Below, piece by piece: positions 49,621-61,000 of a DNA stretch of 64,000 nt (the stretch's first letter is position 1; each line of letters begins with the position of its first letter). A program made the position numbers and the translations under genes. Source of the stretch: Cyanoderma ruficeps (lineage: Eukaryota; Chordata; Aves; Passeriformes; Timaliidae). The notes beneath the pieces were generated by a model that ran no database searches, was not told the DNA's origin, and saw nothing but the letters and a program-made list of their open reading frames with translations. The stretch covers positions 6,156,601-6,220,600 of the forward strand of contig VZDJ01000174.1 in assembly GCA_008694505.1 (NCBI GenBank), given 5' to 3'.

Positions 49621-52499
49621 GAACATATGAAAAAGATGAAGACTGTGACAAGCCCCTCTCCTCGTGACCCCTCCCCTTTGCTAAGCATTGTAGTTGCTCT
49701 CTGCTTTAATTGCATTTATTTGTGGGTTTTGTTTGGTTTTTAATTTGCTGCCGTAGGGTTTTCGGTGGCGTTTCTTTGGTTGCATTTTCACAGCTCTTTC
49801 TTTCCTTATTTGAATGTTTGAAGGCCTTGGCTCACTTCGTAGTGCTGAGGCTCAGCTGAGCAACAAACACTGATTTTTCTTGCTTTGTGCGTGTGAGCAG
49901 AGCACATGGGGTCCCAGCTTTCTTGTGGGCCAGTTTGTGGGGTGCAGCACAAGGTTGGTCCCTCTCCTTCCTCATGAGCTGCTCTTCCTCTGCTGCATCT
50001 GGAGTGGCCCAACAGGTTTGAGGGCTTCAGTGAGTCCCCAAAGTGCTCTTTCTGTCCAGCCATGAGCAGCACGGTGCCTTTCTTGCCCCTGGTGTTTTGC
50101 TCTGTCTCAGGGATGTTCTGAACCCCCCTGGAATCCTGTTTGGTCTTGGGGAGCAGGGCAGCACTTGCTGTCTGAGGACACACACTTAGTTTCTGTCTAT
50201 CTGGTGCAGTTACCAACTGACTAATTTGGGAGCGTACTTAGGCACCATGTGGTTTATTGTCAGGTTTCATTATAATTTTGCGAAATCTTAATAAGGAAGT
50301 TTGGGAAGAGAAAAAAATCCCCACAACCCCAAAATCCCCATCGTCAGGAATGATAAATGTTCTCCAAAGTAATATTATTAAATTTATTTTTAATTTAATT
50401 TTTCTTTAAATCTGAATGTGCTTGTAGAAGTTGAAGCTTCCGACTCTAGGGAGGTTCTTTTTAGCAGCCTGGGGGTCCTGTTGATGGCAATTGTAGTAAA
50501 TGAATTTTAATAAATATGAAATTATGGTTCTGTTCCAATTCTCCTACCCTATTGAAATACAATTGTGATTTGGCCTGGAACACACCTTTTTACTTTAGTT
50601 TTATAAAATAATGAGGCTTATGGGGCTGTTTTTTTTCTCATTTCTTTTCCTTGAGAAATCAATTATGTATTTTGTGTGGTGCCAGAGTAAACAGTGCATT
50701 CCAGAGCAGAGCAAAGAGCACAGCAGCTTGACTCTAATTCCAATGTTACATCTTGTCTACCTTAAATCTCTAGCCATTTTAAAACCACTTAGAATTAATT
50801 ATTGAGCTTTAAAGCTCCCCTTCTCTGGTGCCTGCCTACAGTAGCCAGCAACAGAAAGGAGGACTTGGATATAAATAAATGGTGTTGCAATGCATTCTCT
50901 GGTTTGAAGACATCTTTTTTCTCTTCATTTGTAACCTTTCAAGTGGAATTGCCTATTGAAACGTGGCTGTTGGTGTTGAATCAAGTGGCAGGGCTCCATG
51001 AGCCTTCAGTGCTGTGCAGTGACAGTGCAGAGGAAATTAGGTGTTTCAAAGAGCTGAACAAATTAGAAGGCAGGGAGTGCTACTTACAGCATATTAAAAT
51101 AGGAGTTTTAAAGGGCCTTTGAACTTATTTTTCAGTGGCTGGGTCAGAAACATGCTGTTTAGCTTGACAAAACTGCTCTTTCCTCTTTTGTTTGCTTGCA
51201 TTGCTGGGTCTAGGGGAAGCAAGAAAGGAGGTTTTGTATAAGCAAGCTTGTCCAAAAGCTTAAATCGGTTGGGTTTATTGTTGGTGTTTCCTAAATACTC
51301 TTTAGCACTGTTAGCACCGGTCATGTATTTCTTCATTCTTACTTTGCCATGGTGGTTATTAAATCCTTTTGCCTGCTGCAGCTCAGACCAGATCCGGTGT
51401 GTGTGCTGTTGGTTGCTGGAGTTTTTTCCAGCAGGTAAATGTATTGGTGGGGCACCTTTAGGGCATCCTCACCACCTTCAGCAGTTGCTGTGTACCTGTT
51501 CTAATCCCTCCTATCCCTCCTCCCATCTCTCCCCTAAAATTCCAGGCTGCCTGCTGTGGCCATCTTTGATCAAACAGCTTTTATTTTCATTCTGTACTGT
51601 GAGAAACTGCTCCAATTTTAGTATATGCAGTGGGTAGAAACAAACTAAGAAACTACTTGGAGGAAACGTAGCGTATCCCAATTAGCCAGAAGAAGCAAGA
51701 AGAAAAACATTGCGAGCAAACCCAAGCAAGCAGCCAGGAAAGCCAGCACTGTTTATTTTTGGCAGGAGCTGCTGAATGGAAGCTGCTTGTAGTTAATGCT
51801 GTTGGTGGCAAGATGCGGCCAGGGTCAGGTTACAGCTCAGATTCAGTGACCAGTAAAAGGTTTTCCTTTTCCTCTCTCCTCGTTTCTTCCCCTTCTCTTT
51901 CTTTTGCATGGGTGTTTGGAGGACCTCTCAGGCCCTGGGTGCCCTTGGAGGAAGATGCCGGGGTGGTGAAGGAGTCTCCAGCAAACCCAGCAGTAGCTGT
52001 TGCACATTGGTGAGGGTCTGAGTACGCTGGTCGTGCTGCTCCTGGCACAGAACGTGCTGCTTGTGTTTCAAAGCAGTGCAACAGAAAACTTTACAGGGAG
52101 AGCCAGGCTGGGCCAGTGCGGCTTTGGCAGAGGGGCAGGAGCTGCTGCATTGGCCACAGAGGTGCCGAGTGTGTGCAGAGAGCCAGGCTGGCACGGCTGC
52201 CATCAGCATGCACACAGCGCATTAAACAGATCATGTCGTGTAATGCCGGGGCTTGATCACTGCCGTGGCAGGAGTGAAGGCTTTTGATATGAGTGAAAGG
52301 CCCTGATGAAAGATAAATAGAGGAATTCCTTAGAAAACAATAGGGAGATCTGCTGGAGAATGGAAAATGTATTTGCCGGTGGTTGGAAAGAGCCCTTTCC
52401 TTTCTCTCTCTGCATCCTCTACTGCCGCTGCCCCTCAGCCTCTGTGACTTTCAAAGTCACTTTTTGTTTGCTTCTCTCTGGAATCTTTAAAAGGAGATA

Positions 52500-52620
52500 A
52501 AAGTCACACTAAAAAAACAACTCCACAACATAAAATAACCAACTCCCCTTTCAAACATAAGCAAACAAACCCAACCACACACAAACAACAACAAAAAAAA
52601 CCCAAACAATTTTAAAACTA
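52500..52620. repeat. A/C-rich low-complexity tract
   Basis: The plus strand is almost only A, C and T with hardly any G, rich in aaac/caac/ccaa words (for example aacaacaaaaaaaaccc). It lacks a fixed unit length, so it is low-complexity DNA rather than a satellite. It stands out because it reverses the G/T-rich bias of the surrounding intron. Confidence 0.75.
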
Positions 52621-55600
52621 AGTTTTGTGTTCTCTTTCCTGTCAATTGCTCTGTTGCTTGTTTTCTTTCAAGGAGGAAAAAAACCCCAAAATATGCTTTG
52701 TGTTCGTTTGTAGATTAGAAGAAACTTACTTGTCTCGAAACAGAATATGGAATAAATGTTTAAATATAATTTTGCAAGGTAAAACGTTGCCCTCAGCCTT
52801 CCACTTTAAATACTTGAATTCCCTGTTTTACAGTTTCTGGATTGAAGCAGCAAAGAAAATTCCCCCACCATCCTCTGAACTGGGAGCAGAGATCTGTTAT
52901 CTAACCCACAGTCTGGAGTGTTTATTAATACCTTTTACTACAGTGTTACAGTTCATTAGCACCAAGTTGGGAAGTTTTAAATCCAGACAACAAATACTTT
53001 CTAATTAGACTTAAGGGATAGCTTGTTGCAGCTGAAATCTTCTGTTTTGCTGTTTTTAAAAAAAAAAAAAAAAGGAAGCTCACATCTCTACAGAGTTTCT
53101 GTGTGGCAGAACTATTGGAAAATTGGTCATCTCCTGGCAGGCAATGTCTGTGTTATTTTTCCTTCTCCTCCCTACAAATCAATGATTGTAACTAGTTTTC
53201 TCCTTAAGCTGTGGTTCTCTTTTTGGTGCCTGTGTAAGAGTTCAGATGTGAAATACAGCATTCCTGCGTTTCTATGTGGAAGTGCAGGATTAAGATGCAT
53301 TGGCTGTAGTGCTGGGGAGCCCCGCTGCATTTTTCATATTCCCATTTAGTGAGATGCAAAGATTAGCTGTAGCTCAGTCATCCTGCAGCATTTCTGGAAG
53401 TAACTGAAAATCCATCTAATTGTGAAGCCCAAGGCTAATAAAAAGCACATATGTGCAAGTCTCAAAAGAGAGCAGCTAAAGATTGGAAAGCTATTGTAAT
53501 CTTATCTCAGTAGGGGAAAAATTAAGGATGTATTTGGCTCAAATTATTCTCTCTGTCTCCCTAGCTGTGAGAATCAGTAATGACCATCTTCCTGCGAAAC
53601 TGGTGTTTTAAATTATCTCCTTTTTGTCACTGGGTGGTCACTGCACCGCTGGGGTGGGTTTGGTGAGATGTCAGCTGAGATTTCAGCTTCAGCAGAGGTT
53701 CTGAGGTTCTAGAACCCTGAGTGCTTATACAGTGTCCTCTTCATGTTAGTGCTGAGATTCTAATGTGCACTTTTCCTAAGGTTAGGAAGTATCACCTTAT
53801 GAGTGGCACCATTTAAATCTTGAAGGCTCCTGCTCGATTGTGGTCACATAGGTGTTGGTAGAGCTACACTTGTTTGATTCATACATTACATTTAAACTGC
53901 TTTGGTTGTAAACTAAGGGAAGGAAGGGCAAAGAGTAAATTATCTATTGATATGTTTCTTTCAATGCACAAACCTGTCCCAGAGATGAGTTTCCAGGTAG
54001 CAGCAGCTCATCGAGTTGATTTCTTTAATTTCAATGTGTCCCACCCCCCAAGTGGTGGGACTAAACACCAGCTTGAGAATTTAAATATTGAAATGTTTGA
54101 CTTTTACTGCTGGGAGAAAAAAAAAATTCTTGAGGTATTTCCTCTCTAAAGGAAACATTGAATCTCTGGATGGAAATGGTTGGTGTGTATTTCTGGAAAA
54201 AACAATTTGCTGAGCAGTTCCCAGCAGCTACATTTGTTCCTCTTTGAGCATCTGACCAGAAAGAAGGTCTTGCAAGGGAATCTAATGCTCCTGGCAGGGC
54301 ACACAAATATACACATACATAGGAACCGAGTTTAAATTTTAATAGGCAAGTGTAACTGTTGAGAAAGCAGATGTACTACTTTTAGTTCAGTTGTGCAGAG
54401 ACTTCTCACATGTTTACAGTTAAGGAAACGGGAAGTCCCATGGGAGGTTGGGGGAAATACTTGGAAACATGCTGTGGGTCTCTGCTAGATCAAGGCTAAT
54501 GCTGTACTCATTTTTTAATTTTAATTCTACTAACATTTTGCTAGCCAACCCCCCCCTAAAATCTGTATGAAAACTGTACAGCAGTGCTTTTAGTTAATTT
54601 CTCATTCACAAGACCCTGGAGCAATTCCTAGATTTTCTGATAAGTTGTTGAAATGACTCCCATTTCACTGCTGCTGATATAAACCTTGCTAGTGAGACAA
54701 GAACACAAGGATTTGCTTTAGCCTGTTCTCCCCACGTGTATGTTGTACCAGATCCCATCTCTCCTCTGGGCAGAGTCAGGAGTTTCCCCATCCTCCTGCA
54801 CAACGTCTATAGTGCAGCCTTCAGGAAGTGACAGCTTTCAATGCGGTTTGCCGTCTTAAAAAAAAAAAAAAAGGCCAATTTGCCATATATTGCAGTTATT
54901 CTCTGAAGAGGAATAAACCATACTGCAATATTATGTCCTAGAAATGAGCCTGTGTAATCTTTTCATTCCCTTTAGTGAGCTTCTCCCCCTCCTTGGAGCA
55001 GAGGGGAGCCTTTCTGCTGGCCACTGCTCAGAGCACTCTTGGGCCTTTTCAGGGCGGAATTAAGGCTAAGAAATGGTGCACTTTGTTGGCAGGGAGACAC
55101 AGTGACGTTGTGTGTTTTCTGTGGGCACCTTCCCTCATTCCTTTAGCAGGAATGCCAGTCCCAGAGCAGTGAACCCCAGTGAACTCGAGCTTGCTTGGCT
55201 TCCATGGTTTGAGGCCTGCATGTGATAACTGTAGAGACAGACGTGTCTGACAGCTATGGAGGAGCAAATAATAACCTCACAATTAGCCAGTTTTCAACTG
55301 TGAGCAGCACTGATATGCTGCTTTGGCCAGGTACTGCTCTGACTCAAAAGTAGATGGAGAGTGAGCTGCTAGAGCTGGAATAAGTAGGAGCGGTTGTTTT
55401 TAATTTGCAGTAGGTAAAATAAAGTTTTGGCCACTTAGGTTCTTGGGAGTTTTGCTTCATTTTTAGTTGGGATTTTCTCTTGGTGTCAGTGGTGTATGTT
55501 CTGGAGAAGCAATAGGGACCATCAATACTTGAGGAGCTTGCCCAGCTTTGGTTTTGACTGAGCTGTTTGTGGAGGGCGTTGTGCTGCGCGGGGTGGTACG

Positions 55601-58061
55601 GTGTGTTTGGGGAAGCAGAGGGTGTTGGACTGAGGTGCAGCTGTTGTCTGCAGCCATGCTTGCTTTGCTGCTGAAGACTGGGCAGCTTCTCCCCTGAGGA
55701 GCCCGCAGTCTGTGTGGGTGAGCTGCTGTTCCTGCTCTTGCTTCCAGAAGGGAGAGTGTAGGCATGGACTTGAAGGAACTTGTCTGCCATTGCAGGTTGA
55801 ACTTGGTGGTGTGATTCCCCTGCCCACCTACTCTGTGGAGACTTCCCTGCGCAACTCAGACTTTTAAATATACTTTCTGCCAATTGCATTGTTTTTGCAC
55901 AAAGTGTTAGAGCAAGGTCTTAGTGGGTGAGGGGTTTTGTGCGTGTGACTCTTTCAAACTTGCACTTGGAAGTGTGTCTGAGGTGGAAGGCAGTGGAACA
56001 TGACTCACAGTGAGGATTATTTCCCTCCCACCAGTCTTTGAGCAGGTTGGGCTTGATGACTGAGGAAATGACAGTCTGACTTGTCTGTAAGGTCAGTGGG
56101 ATCCAAGCACTTTCTGTTAAATCTCTGTTTCTAATATTTTCTGAAGTTCTTGAATTCAGTCCAACAGTCATTTCCTAGTTTGTCAGGAAATTGTTTTGCT
56201 GCTTTATTGAATGAACTGCAAAATAATTCCAAGAAGGGGAAAATGTCTTAAGGAGAGTCTCAGCAATGCTTTATCTGCTGGTGCCTGGTAAAACTGTGTA
56301 GATCAAAGGTACCTATCCAGCTTTTTTATCCTTATTGCTTTCAGCAGCGATATTAAATTGATTCTCAGGCAACTGGAAAATGGTGGGTGGAAGTTAATCA
56401 ATAAATGCACAGCAATATCTCTTCATCCATACCAGCAGGACCCTGGTTGATGGAGGAGCTGCTTTAGGTCCATTGAACCCTGAGTGCAACAGAGGAAAAA
56501 AGGCTGTGAAGTTTTTCCTACTCAAAGACTTAGATGAAGGTTTATGAGCTGGGTTGAGGATCTTTTCCTTAATCCTCCTGGGCTGCTGTTTTGATGTTGG
56601 GTCGTGGCTGGGTTTGGCCCTTCATAGTGCACTTTTTTTCTGGATGTGGCTCTGGCCTTCCATCTCTATGGCAAATGAATGAAAAACAGTGCACAAGACA
56701 TTTCACATTTTACATCAGTGTCAATGACTTTTAATTTACAATATTATGGAAACAATATCTCTTAGTTTTCCTTTCATGGGTCATACTTATTACTTACTTT
56801 ATTATGTGTTCTCTGATTGTGTCCCACCCTCTTGCTGCAGAACTTGTTTTCCTGGAGGTTGGACCTGCCTCTAGTTGAAAATATTGCCAAGCAAAAACTA
56901 AATAGCTGGCTCAGATGAACTGCTAGAAAATGTTTCTCCTAAGTCTGTGTAGGAGGATAGAAAGGGAGAGGCTCTATCATGGCTGCAGAATAATGTAGAA
57001 GTCATATGCTAAGTAACTTCCAGTAAGTAGTAAACTTTTTCACTAAGTTGGTATTAAGAAATATGAAAAAGTGACACAATAATAGTGCACTTTGAGTATT
57101 GTCCTCCTTCTCTGCACTGGCCAGGCTTCTGCTCTGCCTGCCAAAGCCCAAGCTTCATATAATAGATGCTTTCTTAAAATAAAGCTGTATTGAAAACCAG
57201 TGAGAGGCTTTAGTGATACTAAACCCCCACCCAGTTATGAAATGCTCAAAGGGGTTTTTGTTTTTGTGAGGTTTTTTTTTCCTGTTGTGGTAAAACTGAT
57301 AATGTGATTGGGGAAATTAGGGAAGGAGGTTGGAACTTGAATATGTGTTTTAGAAGCACTCAGACTTTAAATGTTTTATTGCTTAGGTGAAAGTGTTTCT
57401 GAAGTGCTGCTGAGGAGCAGGGTCTGGATCTGTTCTTTCCTGGGCTGTGTAGGGTCTGGAAAAATACCTGAGGCTGGTACCAGCAACCCCCTAAGGCTGA
57501 GGACAGCCTGAATGTCCTGGACCGAAGCACTTCCAAAGGGTTGAGTCTACTCCAAAGAACTGTCCCCTTTGAGATGCCAGTGTGTGATCCCAGACTAGCT
57601 GTGGAAAAGAAACTGGGTGTAATTTACTGGATTCCTGCTGCAGGGAGGCTTTTGTTTTTGATGCACAGTTTGATGGACCCTTGGGGAGGGTGTGAAATTC
57701 CCTCCTGATACCAGTTTTGGGGCATGAGGGAATGAACTTTGCATGGAGGCTGATAGCCCACGCAGTGTAGCAAAACCACATTACTTGCCTGAGCCAGAGG
57801 CAGTGGAAACAATCCTGAAGAGAGAGCTCTAGGTGATCAGATACTATATTGTAAAATATTTTTTTGCCACAAACGTAGCTTATCTTGGGCTTGTTAGTGC
57901 TTAGCATCCCCCTCCTCTCCCCATTTCCCACTTTCCCCTCTTGTTTTACAGCTGGTGTCAGGCCAGGTGGGAGCTGTTGCAGCTCACCTTGGAGGGTCAG
58001 CAAAGCTGGACTCCCTGTGCTGCCACCAGGGACTTGCAGAAGGAACACCTGTGTGACAATA

Positions 58062-58092
58062 AGTCTGTTCCTGCTGTTCCAAGGAACAGACT
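58062..58092. repeat. Compound hairpin with two competing 5' arms
   Basis: ggaacagact (58,083-58,092) pairs exactly with agtctgttcc (58,062-58,071). Its first seven bases also pair with a second copy, ctgttcc (58,074-58,080), across a 2-base spacer. The inner ctgttcc-aa-ggaacag resembles a steroid-receptor half-site pair but has the wrong spacing (2 rather than 3). It is probably incidental. Confidence 0.6.
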
Positions 58093-61000
58093 GAACAATG
58101 CAGGGAAAACACCCCGGGGCAAGCCGTGACTCAGCAGGAGAGCCCTGCTGTGTGTCCGTGCCAGGCAGGCCTGCTCACATTAAATATTCTTGCTCTCAAA
58201 GTGCTGCAGCAGCCCAAAAGCCGTGTGGCAGCTTTGCCTGTTGGCATTGCTCTAGGTAAGAGTTCTCTGCAGGCTTATCTCTATCCCCTCTAAGCAGGGA
58301 CGTGTCAGACCTTAATTCCCTTCGGGCTGTGTCATTGAACCTCAGCATCTCATTTTATCCCGTTACACAGAGACTTAAGGAAGATACAGCCATCTGAGGG
58401 CTGCAGGAGCCAGGGCTGGACTGGAGTGGTGCTCCAGGAGGATCTGCCTGAGCCTCTGATGCGGATTTCTGGCATTTCTTTTCAGTCTAATGGGTTCCTG
58501 CTCTGTCTGCTCACAGGCTTCCCTCTGAGCTGAGCCCTGGTGCTCACGCTCCATGAATAAAGAGCTGCTCTGTTGCTCCTGGGATCCTTAACATGATGCT
58601 AGGAGCTGTCTGATTTGTCTTTTGCTCTTCAAATAATTACTCAGACTTTAAGAAGTCTGAGAGCAAATTTCATGGTGAAGGAACCTCATATGTTACACAG
58701 AGCCCAGGCTGTTCTGCAGGAGGAGTTCATGCTTTGGCTTCTGCAGGATGTTTCAAAGCAGAGGAAAGAGCTGTGTGTGTATTTATGTGTATATAGCTGT
58801 GGGTCTGATGGGATGTGGATGCCCCAGGTGCCTCAGGCTGCTGCAAAATTCAGCACAGTCTGGTGCTAGAAAAGTTGTAGGTAGAGATTTGTTGAGCTAC
58901 AGGCTGAGCTGGCATGCAATGTCTCAGATAAATGGGTCTGTGAGCCCTGATCAGAAGAACTCTTTTATTTTCTCATGTTTTTTAACTTTAAAATCAGTTG
59001 AGCTGGATCTCAGAGAGCTCTGGATTTCAGAGCTGACTTGGATAACTCATTAATTGCGCATGATTTTATATCCCACTTGCTGCAAGGGGAAGAAAACACC
59101 CCTTACAAGGGTTAACTGAGGGGGTTAATGACTCGATCTCCTCACTTGACCTGGTGTTCTGACACAGGTGTTCTGACCAGCTGCTAGTCATGATGTAAAT
59201 GAGCTTCTCACCTGAAAACAATCACCACATTAAGTCTCGAAGCAAATAAATGGATCCCACCTCACTCTGGCCAGAATAAGTGCTGGTAGCTGAGGAGGAA
59301 GGAGCTGTGTTTCAACATTGTGCCTTTTCATCAGCTCAGGCGTCACAAGTTTTAATTCAACTTCCAAGGAACGTTGGGAGAATTTCAACATCTTTCATTA
59401 CTGATGCAAAGTCCAGAAGAATTTCAGTGAGAAGCCATGCTTGGCTGTCCTCTAACAACATGCATTACATCCTGCTGTTGCTGCCTGTGGTTTGGAAACT
59501 CCTATAGAAGGCAAGTTGGATTGTAGCTGGAAGGAGCTAGGCTTTTCTAGACATATTCAGTAAGTACAAAATGACTTCCATTTCCTTTTTGTGTTTGGTG
59601 GCTTGGAAATGCACCTTACACGTATTTGATGAAATTAAGTACATTTATTCTGAATAAGTATATGGGATTTTTTTCTTTGCTTGAACTCTGTATTAGGAAA
59701 GATAGGTGTATATTTTACTGTCATTTCTTCCTGCTGGTGAAATTTCAGACTGAGAAGCTAGATTAGTGCAGGTAAAAATTGAAAACCCCCCAAAGAACCC
59801 CCTGCCATTAGAATTGCAGTGGAATATGTGGCACAGTTTGAATTGCAGCTTGCTTAGAAAAGGGCACTGCTGTGGGAGAAGCTTTAAAATGAAGTCTGGT
59901 TGGAGGTGAGAGATTTCACTTTTGGGTTTCCTTTGAGTGGTGGAGCAATTGGTAATAGCAGATTTCTTTCTGCTGTGTGGCCCTTGCTGTCCGTGTGCTG
60001 TGTCCATGCTGCTGGATTTTGTTGTTCTCTTGGTAATAAACTGCTCAGTCACTGAAATTCCCACTGAGGCACTGGGGTGACCCTGCTGTGGAGCTGGCAG
60101 ACGTGGGCCATCGTGACTGTTGGGTTATTTTAGCATTGTCAGAAGGCTGAAAGGGAAAAGAACCATCAATATCTCTTGAAGCAATGGCCAAAACCCAAGA
60201 TGGGCGAGGGGAGGCCAGATGCACACACACAAATGTCATGGGTAAGCACTTAATAGGATTTCAGGGAATTCTTCTTTTCTCCAGGTTGGTTCTCTTAGTA
60301 TTTCTGTAGTCTCTACAGAACTGTGCCTTTCTTTAGTGATGTTAAAACCAATTAGGGCAGAAGTTCTGACTTAGACTTTGAATTTTGAAGTTGAGACTAA
60401 GTTACAGATAGCTTTCAAGGTCAGTATGCAGTCGCATGCTATGAAATTTAATTGATATTTTTCTTCCCTGAAGCACCAACATATTAGCAGGCAGCTCATC
60501 ACTTGCATAGTATTCCCCTGGACATCATTAAATTTAACCTGGGATGCTTTATCTCTGAAGGACTTGTATTCAAATTTTAAATGCTTTCTTTTTCCAGAAA
60601 TAAGTGATAAATCCTACTTAATATTTCCAAAGGAAGTATGCACGATGAGAAACAGGAGGAAGGAGGATTTAAGAGTGGGAGTGCACACATGTAATACTGA
60701 GCAGAAATGTTTTAGATGGGGAAAAAAATGGAGGAGCTGAAGTTAAAGGTCTTTAGAGAAAAACAAAGCAGAGAGTTTAAGTGCATGAATATTGCCAAGA
60801 TGGAAGTAATTTTTTGTTAAAATATTTAATGCAAAATAACAGCTTTTTCATTATTGTGCTTTATAGTTGCTCAAAATGTTTGGAGGTCGTTCCTAAAGCA
60901 TTAACAAATGTATAGAGAACAGGCACCATTTGTCCTCAGAAGAGCACGTTTTGGGGGATCATTTAAATCACATAAAGGTAATATGTGAAAGCACTAGCCC

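Noticed and set aside
55344..55889. Minus-strand open frame of 181 codons, with other overlapping frames
   Set aside because: Three minus-strand frames are open in the same place and the products are Ser/Gln/Thr-rich without any family signature.
57491..58048. Minus-strand open frame of 185 codons
   Set aside because: No domain recognised; it sits inside the FBRSL1 intron with no promoter or splice context.
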